Of a DNA stretch of 64,000 nt, positions 31,403 through 43,360 are shown in pieces. The notes beneath the pieces are model-generated. The model made no database searches, was not told the DNA's origin, and was given only the letters and a program-made list of their open reading frames with translations. Numbering within the stretch: the first letter of the stretch is position 1; each line of letters starts with the position of its first letter. Position numbers and translations under genes: made by a program. The stretch covers positions 310,001-374,000 of the forward strand of contig JAJTTP010000008.1 in assembly GCA_023313575.1 (NCBI GenBank), read 5' to 3'. The stretch is from Eutypella sp. D-1. Taxonomy: Eukaryota; Ascomycota; Sordariomycetes; Xylariales; Diatrypaceae.

Positions 31403-33458
31403 AAAGCCGGGAAAAGGGGGAAATCTCAACACGAACGAGGTTATCGATCCTGCAGGAGCCCGCTCGCATGTACCAGTGGAATAAGTTATTTACATACTGT
31501 AATGGATTGTCTCCATGTAAGAGTTGAGGTAAGCGGGCAAACGAAACAAAAACAGGGAGGGGAGAGGAGAGAAGGTCAGCCACATGGCCGTCACTTGCAG
31601 CATCGACGCGGGTGTGGTACCCGATCATCACCCCCCCTTCTCGGCAAGTCTTGACTCGTCCTTCCTCTGTCTGCAGTCGATCGGCGCGTATATCTGTCTA
31701 TAGCTAGGTATATGTTCCAGATATGGGGTTGTTCTCGCTATTATTAATACGTCTTGTATGCAGCCTACGCAATGAAAAGCCAGGCAACGGCGCTTCTCTC
31801 TTTCACTCTGCCCCCCCTCCCCTTTTAAATTTTCAGCGATCGAATATAGAAACCACGGTCGTATTCTGGAAACGTAGCAGTGTTAGCTTGTCAGTCAGCT
31901 CAGATTGAGGCAGGTCAGCAGCATGCTTAAAGAATACATGGAGTTTCCTCTTAGGGAGTTAACAATTTTACATTATACCCTCTTTTCAAAGCGCCGGACG
32001 GGAGGTAGATCGGATTGGATTGGGTATCGGAACATAGGCCATGATTCATACCGTGGAGTGAGAGCACAGGTATGTATGCATGGTACGTTGTATGCATGCG
32101 GCGGCGGACCAATTCGACGTCGGGGCGAGGCGCAGCCTTGAAAACCCTCCAGCGTCGTGGGTCGGCGACGGGGACAAGGGGGAGTTTGCAAACCGGGAGA
32201 TATGCATGGACCGTATGAGCGTGAAAGCTCGCCTGACGCCACGGTAGCACTTCGAACCGCCCTCTCCCCTTGATACTACCATCCTCCTCTCCCAGTCAGG
32301 CGGGATGCGCAGAGCCGCAAGATACCAGGCTAGTTGGTCGTGATACGTAGATGCGCCCCTCCCCCCTCCCCCCTCCCCCTACGATAATCACACCAATGGG
32401 AGCAAGATATCTGCCTGGTTTATTTAGGGCTAATACAACTCTTTCCAAAATGTGCCCTGCCTAGTGTTATCGCCATTCCACCATACATACATGCCTACTG
32501 ACGACCCCCACAATCTAACAGCAACTCACAAGCGAGCCGAACCTGCTCAACCGTCACCCTACCAGCGTTGCATACGTGGGCGTCCCGTGCATATGGGCGC
32601 TCTCGCGTTCATGGCTAGGTATTTGCCGACTGCGTGTTTATAGACATACGTGATAAGAGTCCTGGACTATATCACAAGCCATTAAACACGGGTTTTATGC
32701 AATTACTGGGTAACGAGTTGTGCGAGCTTGAACTGCTCGTTAATTGGACATTATCGTCTCAAGAATCCGTTCAGGGACCAAGTACTAGGTAGAGGAGAGG
32801 ACAAGACCACAGTTTTAAAAAAAAAATGAAAAAAGGCGAAATCAAAATACATATTATTACTAAGGTGTGTTTGGGTAATAACCAATAGCCGCCCGTCCGC
32901 CCGTCCCCTAATCGCCGTCATCACCGTCATCGCGCATGAACCAACCCCCGCCTACGCCCGGGTCCAGGCCCAGCCCATTCCCGGGGGAGGCGGACCCGAC
33001 AGTGACAACCACCAGAACACTACCGGAAGACGCCACACTCCCTCCTCGCTATTTGATACTGTATTTAGAAGAAGGGGCAAAAGAGGGGAAAGAGGCTGAA
33101 GCTGGATGTGATGGCGGGGGTTAGAGTATGTGTGTGGGAGGGCGGGACGGGCGGGACGGGCGGACCCTACTAAAAACACTAGGGTTTATCACTTTTTTTG
33201 CTAAGCAGTGAAAACGACAACATCGGTAGACTGGGTTGGTAACCATAATCATAATCATCATCATAATAAATCCCGGCAACTCAATATCGAAGTAATAAGT
33301 AGCAGCATCCCACGCGAAATAGGGGGGTTAGTTCGCGTCATGTCCTAACGGTCGCCTTCAGATGGGTTCGCGGCGCCAGTGTCTTCCCGCTCCTCGTAAA
33401 CGACGGAGCCCCTCAAGCGGCTGGGAAGGAGTGAGAAGCTACTGCGGTGGCGTTCTCT

Positions 33459-35074
33459 CTAGGACGTCGCCTTTTTGTCCGACACCTTCTCGTCCTTGAA
33501 GGTGCTCTGAGGAGTGATGGCTGTGGGACTACTGACTGTCTCTTTGTCGGTAATGCCGGCTTCCTGAGCCTTGGTGTCAATGGGATTGGCGGTATCGGAA
33601 CCCGAGCCGGCGGCCGGGGTAGTGGGCCCGCTATCGTATGCTGGGCCCGTGGCGCCGGCCGCGGTACGGATGGCGTCGAACCATTTCTGAGCCTCGGAGG
33701 CCGAGTGGGCCTTAAAGTGGAGGTCCGAGGTCCCAGACAGCTTGCTGCTAATGCTTCGGCTCCGGTCCTTGCCCTTGATGTCAAACTTCTCGCCCGAGGG
33801 CGCGCCAATAACCGCGTCGGGCAGGTAGATAGACAGCTCAGGCTTAGGCTCCTGGCGCACGTAGTCATCGTCCTTGAACTCGTGCAAAAACTTGGATGGC
33901 GTGACGACGTAGTAGCTGTTCGACGTACCCCACGACAACTTGTTTCGGGACTTGCGCTCGAGGCTTCCCTCAATCAACGGCTTTGTCGACGCGTGCGTCT
34001 GGTTTGGGAAGGAGATCGAATCGACGCTCCGGGGTGGGTCGTTGGGGTTGACGAGCCGGTGGCCCTCCCGTTTCTGGAACCCTTGCCATTCGTAGTCTCC
34101 TGGGATGCGCTGGGCGGTGCTGAGAACGTCGGCGTACAGGACCCTAGTCTTCTCGGCCTGTCCTCCCGCGACCTCGTTGAAGGCTTCTAGCCCCTGCTGG
34201 AGAACCTGGATGACATGGGCCTCGAACTGTTGAAAGCTGTCCTGGACGTGGATCAGGTCATTCCGATGGTTGTTTTCTTCGATGACCTGCTTGTGCAGCC
34301 GATGGAGGACACCACGTTGGATGACGTAGGGGTCGTGATGAGATTCGAGCTTCCCGCCGGCGGATTCGAAGACGGCAGCCTGCTGACCGAGAAGCTCAAT
34401 ATGCTTCTGGGTGGTGTTCCTTGCCTTGTCGATCTCCTTTGCGCTCTTCTCGACCCCAGATGTGACTTCCTTATGTTTTGCCTTGATTTCTTTATGTAAC
34501 CGGTCGAAGATGGGGAGGACGGTGCCTTTGAGAGTCTTTTCGGTTTCGAGGTTTGAATTGATCATTTGCTAATTTGGCAGCAAGGCAGCGAAAAGGCAGC
34601 AAGAGGTCAGCGCGATCACTTGTGTCGTTGTCATGATTCGGGGGCAATATTAGGGGCGATGAATTGAGTGAGGGCGCATTCTCACCTGCGTGTTGCTTCG
34701 CATATTCTCAAAGAGGCCAGCTACGCCTCCAAGAGATTGGTCAAAGTGGGCGCCTTCTCTGAGGGGTTGAGAGATCGTCTTAAGAATCTTCTCATACTCC
34801 TTGGAGTGGACCTTGTGGGCCTTCTCAGTGGCCGAGATATACTCTTCCAGATAGCCCACGGCATGTTTCCAGGCCTGCAGTCGTTCGGCGAGCAGGCCGG
34901 CGGTCTACATATCAACAATAAAAGGTCAGAGTTCTTGATCAATGATAGCTGGACAACTCCCACATTCAATTTGCGACTCACAGTCGTAGGATCGATTTCG
35001 GGAATGGGATCCTCGTTCATGCTGCTCATCGTCGTGCCATGCCGGAGCGGTAACGGGTGAGAATCCCCGCTCAT
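33459..35074 (-). CDS. Slm1-like BAR/PH-domain protein (PtdIns(4,5)P2 / TORC2 effector)
   Basis: Three exons, 35074-34982, 34904-34686 and 34568-33459, give 473 residues; introns are 77 bp (GTGAGT...ATGTAG) and 117 bp (GTGAGA...ATTAG). Yeast Slm1/Slm2 bind PtdIns(4,5)P2 at eisosome/TORC2 membrane sites and link TORC2 to actin and sphingolipid control. Residues ~32-275 are long charged helices of F-BAR type (WKHAVGYLEEYISATEKAHK, KTLKGTVLPIFDRLHKEIK, HRLHKQVIEENNHRNDLI). A PH domain follows (~302-409; PLIEGSLERKSR, SWGTSNSYYVVTPSKFLHEF, DLHFKAHSASEAQKWFDAIR). The C-terminal ~65 residues are a disordered Ser/Thr/Pro tail. It is shorter at the N-terminus than yeast Slm1. The exact orthology is inferred. 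Confidence 0.88.
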
Positions 35075-37006
35075 CTTTGGACGTGGGTAAGTAGGGGAGT
35101 GTAAGGAGCGCTAGTAGCGTAGATGTGGATGAGTGAATGAATGAATGAATGTGGATAAATGCCTCCTGTTAATCAAGGGTAACTAGCTATTTGAACTTTG
35201 GTACGGAGTTGTAAATATAGCCAAAGTTGATATAATTATTATTGGGAACCCGACCTTGAAGCTTGAGGAGTTGGGGAAGCGGGAAGCGAGAAGCGGGAAT
35301 CAAGTTGGCAGGGGAGGGAGAATGACTGGGATAATCCCGAGGTCTCTAATGTAACAAAGTAGACCTCACTACGGAGAGGTACTTATGCACTTATTAATGT
35401 AGAAAGACCTTTATTTGGTTAAGGGCAGTGGATATTCCAACTTGGATAAAAAGAGAATCGACCCATGCGCCGATCGTTTCGGGGCCCGTCTCTCTTAAGA
35501 CTTTCTTAGACGAGTAAAGACAAGTTAAAGACAAGACTGAACTTTCAAGACCTTGATAAGACAAGAAAAAGTTGACAAGGAATTGTTAAGATGATGCGCC
35601 TTGGCTTTTTTCAAAGGTTCTCCACGGCATTATAATACAAAAAGAAAATCCCCCCCTTTCATCACCCTTTTCCCCTCCCCCCACCTCCTTCCTAAATGAG
35701 GTAGGTAATCAAGCTTTCCAGGGTTAGCTCAGGAGTTAAACCTGACGCAATATGCACGTCGAAGATCTCCGAACCCAAATAAACCATATATACCCGCGGA
35801 CATGCATATACACCTAATATATACATACATATAACGGGGTGTTTATATACATAATAAAGGTAAGCAAAGCCGCAAAAAATCACTGTCTTCTTCTTTCATC
35901 ATCATAACTTGATCCGGCCTTGCATGTGATAAATGTTGAGGTCATCGGTAGCAGTAGCAACACATATTTTCTTTGGTTTTTTTTCGCGCTGCGAAAGCGA
36001 CGTCATTGGTTAATTATCCAATAGTTCAATGCCATCGCAGCTGGCGTCAAGCTAACTTGGTTAATGTCTTTCAGCACCACAAGCGTAATGACGTCAAGAG
36101 CGACACCCTACTACCTAGGTACTTATCGCAGCCTATCACAGTCCGCCCTAGGTATGTACGGGTATATAGGTATGGTACCTGAATCCTGAATCCTACAGCC
36201 CTGGAGATGTGTGTGTGGAAAGCACGTGTCGGCACATAACGCTGCTGCTGCTGCGATAGCGTCGCATTCGTCGATCCAGGAGAGAAACTGCCGGCAGAGC
36301 CATGTAGGGCTAGACCATCAAGGGATGCATACATGCCTGCCAGCGGCAGCATGATGCGTATATCTGCTGCACATCTGCACGGTTAATTAGTTGTAGGCCT
36401 GTCAACTTGTCAACTTGTGTTTCCTTGTGCGCAAGATCCCTTAGATTCAAATCAAGAAACACTTCAGATTTTCCTGCTTTGTACATATGAGAGCTACTGT
36501 TTACAAAGTATTTCTAGCTCTATATCTGCGCTGTTTTGTCATTTTAAGAAACGCTCATGGGTATATCCCTCTTCCCTGTACTCCCCATGTATTAACAAAG
36601 CCCTTCCTGCCCGTGCCATCGGCTTTCGCCTTCCTCTAGTACTCAATATCTCGCGAGCTTCATCATTAGGACGCCATGTACTGAAAGAGGAAGGTGAATA
36701 AAAAAATACCAGCCGCTTACGCCCATTAAATACCGTGACTCCTATCCCTTTGCCAGATCGCAGCTGTCAAGAATCCTGCCGCCTTGAGAAAGTTTCCAAA
36801 TCTACCCAGTACCCAAACGCCAGTTGCAGTGTGGAGAGTGGTTGCTACAACGTATCGTGTTCCAAACCATGGAAGATAGCCATTCCAACGAAATAATAAC
36901 AAGAAAAAGCAAAATGAAAAGGAAATTTGTGAAGGCAAATTGCCAAAAATGTGATGCGCTACGTGATCGTCGGGCGTTCCAGGGTAAAGGCAAGGTGACC
37001 ATGAGC
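35075..37006. other. intergenic region
   Basis: No supportable gene. It contains a GAAT tetranucleotide run (about 35133-35150) in the promoter of the Slm1-like gene, AGGTA words near 36113-36180, and short frames without family resemblance. Confidence 0.45.
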
Positions 37007-39008
37007 TTAGCCTGTTGAGGTACCCCGGTTTAACATGTTCCGGGGCCGTTGGTCGGCCTGGGAGCCCGCCAGAGACCCGTGCGGTAGAAAATGGAATCCC
37101 AGCGACTCGGCGTGGCGTCTTCCCGGCGTAGACATGCCTCTGGCTAGGCCGTTTTCATTGATGCGTGGAGTGGGTGTGCCTTCTGCGATCGTGTCCATCG
37201 GATCGTTCAGGACGGTCCGGGTTGGTGAATTATGCGCGCTGATAGCGGTCTGGTAGTCGGGGAGCGCGCCTAGCCCCGGGAAGCTCTGCGTCCGGGGCAG
37301 TGGTGTCCTAGTCGCCGTGGTATAGCTCGGTACCTTGCTGAGCTGTGCCATATCCAGAAACTCGGCGTGCTCGGGCTCCGGCGGCGTACTGGCGTGAGAA
37401 TGTCCTCGAGAGTAATCTTCCTCGCTAGTCCGGCGTGACAGGTCTGTCGAGTGGGGTTGTGACAAGTCGCTTGGCTGCTCGTCGTCGGCAAGGAGATTGA
37501 AAGGGGTCGTCGTGCCCGATCCTGATCCATGAGAACGGATAGAATGTCGGTTCGAATCATTCAGCGATACATTGAGTAACCTTGATGATAGTGCCGCGGG
37601 CGGAACAGCTCCATCCTGGCCCACCAAGGTGACGTTTTCTGACGATCCAGACCGGGATAGCGCATAGAATGGTGTGTTAATACCGCTCTGCATGTTCGAG
37701 GGGGTCATAATGCCAATCGGGTCCACGTCGTCATATAACTGGTCGAGTACGTGCTGGCCATACCCAGGCGGTGCCATATTTGACATTTCATTATCCGTCC
37801 CTGGCGCTCTTTCGCCATTAGGTGCCTGCGACACAATGTTTCCATCCTCGTCCAGCGGCATATTAGGCGAGATGAAGATGGTAACCGGCAGTGTTGCCCG
37901 TAACTAATCAAACATGTTAGCATAAACCTCATCGTGGCGGCACGAAGCCCGCACTTCCATACATACCTCGGATACATGACCATCTGGATTTTTCAGGGCA
38001 ACAGTCAGTTTGACTTTATGCCTAATCTTAATGCCCTGCACATGGCAATCTTGTACGCATTGGTTCAACTTCTTCGGCAGGGGCAACTCTTTCGTCACGG
38101 CCCAACCCTCCTGGCCGGTCTCCTCTATGTTGTCGTGCCAGTGCTCCTCTCGGCTGACTTCAAAAGTCCATGTCTTGACGTCTCGTTCGTGCTTGTGCGA
38201 CTTGCTCGAGGCCGTGTTGCTATTTACGTGGAGCTCTAGGATTTCGACGAGCTTGACGGTAATAAGCCCCATTTCCAGGGCCTTCAATAGGGGAGTGAAT
38301 CGCAATTCGAGCGGGATGCTGCTGCCAAAGACTATCGCCTTCTGAGGAATCACAACCGAATATTCGATCTTGTTCGGCCATATATTCTCGACGCTCATGG
38401 CATGATTGAACTCCAACGCAGCAGGATCCAGTGTTCGTATGACGCGCAGACGCTTGAAGGCGTGGAGATTCTTGGCAAGCTTACCCCGTACGACGGTTGC
38501 TTTCAGAAGGTAGCCAACTCCAGTTTGGTAGAGCCCCTCGACACTCTCATCAGTGTCGCCTGGGAGGAGTAGCTCAAAAGGCCACTCGTAGTTTCCGGGA
38601 GTCAGCGTTCGGTGGTGATCCACAAGATGTGGCCAATCATGTCTCAAGAAAGTGTTCGTCTTGTCGACTTTTTGGCTGTGAATGCCTGTTGGGGTCTGCT
38701 TCGCCTCGACCCAAGCCACTCGAGAGGTGCCTGTCAGTCTAATGTGGATATCTTCCACCTTGACGGGCTCTCGTAGACATAGGACAACGTGTCCCTTGAG
38801 GACCTGGGCGGTTGCCTCATGATCATTCCCGCGGAAAACAATAAAATCATTTTCTAGTCTGTGCACACAGGAGAGTTAGACTTCACAGCTAACATGGCGT
38901 GTTTATCTGGTAATATTGTAGGTGGTAATGAGTAACTCACCGAATCTCAAATAAACTGCATGGGCTTCGAAGGGCAGATACGGATGTGAAAGGGTTGAAA
39001 GACGGCAT
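37007..39008 (-). CDS. creD: CreD, arrestin-related HECT ubiquitin-ligase adaptor
   Basis: Three exons, 39008-38941, 38858-37967 and 37903-37007, give 618 residues; introns are 82 bp (GTGAGT...GCACAG) and 63 bp (GTATGT...GATTAG). CreD is an alpha-arrestin that recruits the Rsp5-type ligase HulA and opposes CreB/CreC in carbon repression and permease turnover. The short first exon supplies FEIR, joined to LENDFIVFRGND, matching the family. Other marks are the arrestin-N block LTPGNYEWPFELLLPGDTDES, AMSVENIWPNKIEYS, the arrestin-C block with CVQDCHVQGIKIRHK and NPDGHVSE-LRATLPVTIFISPN. The tail is disordered and holds PPGY (365-368), a PPxY motif for WW domains, plus VPSY (512-515) and LPDY (534-537). 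Confidence 0.93.
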
Positions 39009-42000
39009 TTTCAGGGGGCATGCGTTACGAGACAGACTTGGTGTCTCGTAGAAAACGATGCAAGATAACCAAAAGCGTTGCGCTCAAAAGAGCGCGTGGC
39101 AAATACTATATTCCCTGGGTAGGGTTGAGAATGGATGGGGTTTTATTCCCAAGAGGGAGGGAATAGACGGTAGTCACTTATAAGAGGATTTGACAGTCGT
39201 GGCCAAAAACCGGAAGCGACCCATTAAAACGGTTTCGGGCTAAGAAAGATGGCGTGCCCGGACTATTCCTAGGTACTATCCAAACTGATTCGTGCGTGAA
39301 CCAACGAACTGATCCGACGTGTTGGTGATGTGTGATAAGAGGGTTTTAAGTATTTTTTGCCCAACGATGGCGTACTTGTTTATAAGTGATACGAGGACAG
39401 GAATATCAAGGCACAGACAATCAATCCTTCAAGGATGTCGTTATGAGCGGACCTGCATTAGCCCACTCCGAATGCCTGGCTGCTGTTCGTTCGCTTGAAT
39501 AGCTATGTATATAGATGTACTACCCGTGGTGTAGCTTGCTCCTATACAATAAGGGGGGGGGGAAGATAATACATCCATAGACACATATGAATGTGGATTT
39601 GGTGGAGGGTTGGAATAACAAAAGTAGTGTCTAGGTAGTGAAGCGAAATAAGCGGAAGGGGGCCGGTAGATATGTCAATGGCAAAAAAAATCGAAACCCT
39701 TGGTAAAGGGGACGCAAAAGAAGGAAAAGATCAATAGCAAGCAATCACAATCACGAATCACCGGCTTGCCATCATCTGGAAAGGGCCGTTCCAATTTTTT
39801 TTCTCATAATCTATGGGTAAGAGCGAGTCTCTTTCACGTCAAAAGCCCAAAAGCCCGCCAACCAAACCTTCCAAAATCGGAAACTAACAACTATAGCCCA
39901 TGTACCATGTTGTAGAGCGTTGTACGATGAATCTGGGCCCCACACGGCGGCGATACCCGGGAGCACCAGGAGAGTGACGAGTGCTACCTACCTAGCATGG
40001 TACTTACTTTCTTACCTAAGGTAGCCGGACGGTTACGAAACCGGGCGGACGAGTTGGTGCATTCAACAGAGTAATTAGGAGGTAGGCTAGGCGTGTTGCA
40101 ACCTGAAGGAAAACCTTTACTTGTCTAGCGCCTTCGACATGCGGGATTAACACCGGGATGGTGAGATTTTTTCTTAGATACAGTGCTACTATACCTATTG
40201 GACGTGCAACAAGTGGGATAAAGAGGTTCCGGTAAGGGTCCGATCGTTCGCTATTTCTACCGGGGCGGACCCACACACTCTCTCTACATGTACTACTATA
40301 CCGAAGTAGGTGCTTATGTACCCTAGACAGATACATCTTATCAAATATGGGAACTGCGCCATCGTCAGCCCAGGATATGAAAACGTGCCTCCTATGTAGA
40401 TTTCCTTTTCCTCATTATTCGAGGTGATGGATCGATTAGTCTAGGTGCAGAGATATGGACGACTAGAGCTCTAGAGTAGTGGCTTGCCACGAGCAATTCC
40501 TCTCGACCAAGTAACGCCAAGTCTTGCAACACAGGCCCGGCCAGCCGCCCGTGGGCTATTCAAGATGAGCAAGACGTTCTCAATTGGCCAGAATGAAATA
40601 TGTGGATTAGATCATGTACATATATTTATATACCTGCCTATGCAGTGGTATCTTGGTATGCGTAAGGATGGGCGGGCAAGGGTGGACAGGCGGTCGAGGT
40701 CTATCTCCTATCAGATAATCAGACGGGTGTTCAGCTGAACACAGTCGCACCGGACACCCCCAAACTCCCCTCCCTCCCTTTTACTACTACTATTAGGTCA
40801 CGATATACCGACTTCGCATCTACCCGAAACCGGACTCGGTCATATCAACCAACGCATGTGAACACCCATTTCAACCTATGCGATACATCGACCTCGTGTC
40901 TCCTGAACTCAACGTAACAAGACTGGGTTTAACATCGGTTTAAAAACTTTGTACCGCGGTACTATGTAAGTAGTCCATGCCTAATAAGCACTGCTATACG
41001 TTGCCAAGACTTTTGTCATTCTCTCATTCTCACGTTTTCTCACTTTTCTTTTTTATAGAAGAGGCTGCATGATGCAACATAAGCCCCGCCAGCTGCCTCA
41101 GGATTGTTAGTCTTGGCGGATTTAGGATCCGCATACAGCGCAAAGTCTCTTTGGGATTGGTTCACAGCGGAGGCCACATTAGCACCCGTGGACCATTTAG
41201 GAGAGCATTTACTTGCTAATCCGTAGGTTATGTCGTGATTGATGCGGTGGCTTTGGTAGGACATAAGCAATATAAGCCCGCCCAGGAACGTCTGCATGGA
41301 TCGGGGCTGTGAGACTTCGCATGCTTGTCTCCCCCGCCCCCTTTCAACCTGCATATATACTCACCCTTCCAGTAGGTCATATATATAACGTGGTACAACG
41401 TCGGGTTCAGGTTTCGGCTACTTGGGGTCGATGTCTCGATACAGGTATCGGCTTGTTGTTAATCAGGTGAAAAGTTAATAATATGTAAAGAACCTTTTCC
41501 ACAATCCAGTTCTTATCTAGATGCGGGACGGGTGCGCAGATGCGGATGGTTGTCGCATCTTGCAATGGGGGGTATCGTACGGTCATCATGTGCCTCAGGG
41601 GATCATGCTATCGGATCTCAGAGAGCCGTTCACTCATCGGAAGCTGCCCTACTACCCCTAGGCACCACCTTTATCAGGCACATGCATATCCCATGTCAAT
41701 TCAAGAATAACTGGCATTACTACTAGACGAATCAAATATCTCACAACCATCCATACAAATCCCATTCCGCCCAGCATCGATTTTTGAATACGCAGCCAAT
41801 GTGTCCCTCCTTACATAATGCGAACTTACTCAAATAAGTAATTAGCAGGGAAATATAGTACCGTAACCAAGATTCGTCATCCACCTAGTTAGATATCCAT
41901 GTAAGGCTTCCCGATAGGTGAATATTACGTACACAACCGGTCCAATTAGGTCACGGAGATGGTCAATTCCTATAAAAAATGATTAAATTTCATATATCTG

Positions 42001-43282
42001 ACCGGGTAGTATGTAACTACCTAAGTAGGTATACTTATGTATGCAATGCCGCCTTAGACCGCTGGGTTACAATAAAAGCGGCGACATCGAGAATTTCCAT
42101 ACTTCACGTGGTATTTATCACAAACACCATCAATTCATTTTTACGCAAGGTTTCCCAGACTGTCACCTAATTACCTAACCACCTAGTACTTACTAATAAT
42201 GCCAACGCCCACCCATTGCCGACGTAGCTACCACCCAAGAAACTGCGTTAGAGGTTTGGAACGGCTCCATCTTCTCTGCCAGGGACTTGCACCCAATGAT
42301 AGTTGAAAGCTCGAGCATCTCTTGACTTGCAGACCAGGGAACCTCCCGCCTCCTTAGTTAACCTGTCACTCTGTCACTGTTTAATTATGTCGCCGGACTG
42401 GGCAAGACAGGCAAACTGGGTGGGAAAGTGGCTACTACATGGGCATCGGCTGTCCTTTTTCGGGTTGTCTTTGCAATCTCGTATCCACTCGACCCGAATT
42501 TAGGAACCCACTCGCCATCAAGTCCCGGTGATCCGCCCGCGCCGTCGCGCCAATGAGACTCTATCGTCCGTCAACGAGATCCCAAGTCGAACCGCTTTTC
42601 TTTCATTCAAAGTATGTATTGCAGTACGTAAAAAGCGTTGTGGTATGTATGCATTGTGCGGCCAGACTGATGCGACGCGGATCCGTGTCCTGCGCGTGCA
42701 TCATCTTTCGACAATCCTGCCATCCGCACCCGCTGCCCTTGCTTGCCAACAGCTTGCGTGTCGTGAATCCACCCTTTTCTTCCTCAGAAGCCAGGAGCCA
42801 GTTTGGCAACGAAAAATCCGCGCTACGTTGCCCTGAGCTCGACATTTAGTCACCAAAACTACCTCATTTACTCGCGTCACATGTAACGAGGTTCTAACCC
42901 ATGCCCAGCCCATGCCCTAACTAGGTACGTACTTGCACAGTCTTGTGAATGACAGCGGTGACTAGGTCATGGAAGGCCACGAAAATGACTCGGAACGTGA
43001 GCTAAAGCCCTCCCGGTAGACCTTGATGGTTTCATGGCGCCCGCGATAACTTTAACGCCGAGATTGAGACCCGCGGCGGCGCTGTGTTATGCAATGCTCG
43101 CTATGCGATGATAAGTGTAATTGTGATTTCCCTCCAAAGGATTCAACGGATTTGAGGAACTATTAGCTCATATCGACTTGAGCCGACTCGGCACGAGCTA
43201 AAACACTAAGCCAAGAGACTTCGCCAGGGGCCCAGCCCTGCGATCACAGGGGGCTTGCCAGCTGCGGATCCCTTCGATAACA

Positions 43283-43360
43283 GGTGGATCGACTCCATCT
43301 CGGGATCTTGTTTTACTAAGGAGCTTTTTACTGCGTGGGGGTCCTCTCGCTTGAGCTACA
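43283..43360 (-). repeat. box A/box B-like tRNA relic
   Basis: On the minus strand TAGCTCAAGCGAGAG resembles box A and, about 50 nt on, GGAGTCGATCC matches the box B pattern inside a weak T-arm-like stem. Acceptor and anticodon stems do not fold, so it is not a working tRNA. Confidence 0.25.

Larger units (their letters stand above)
28904..33458. other. gene-poor interval, 4.5 kb
   Basis: No supportable gene. It contains a 25-bp hairpin (29475-29499), a tRNA-like box A/B relic on the minus strand (about 30258-30320), an A/G-rich tract (31316-31402), a C-rich CCCCCCT microsatellite (about 32357-32380), and AT-rich sequence near 32815-32880. A short GC-rich frame at 32936-33124 has no family resemblance. 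Confidence 0.45.

Noticed and set aside
41040..41354. 104-codon minus-strand frame in the desert
   Set aside because: No domain, no splice context and ordinary composition; length is within chance for this much sequence.
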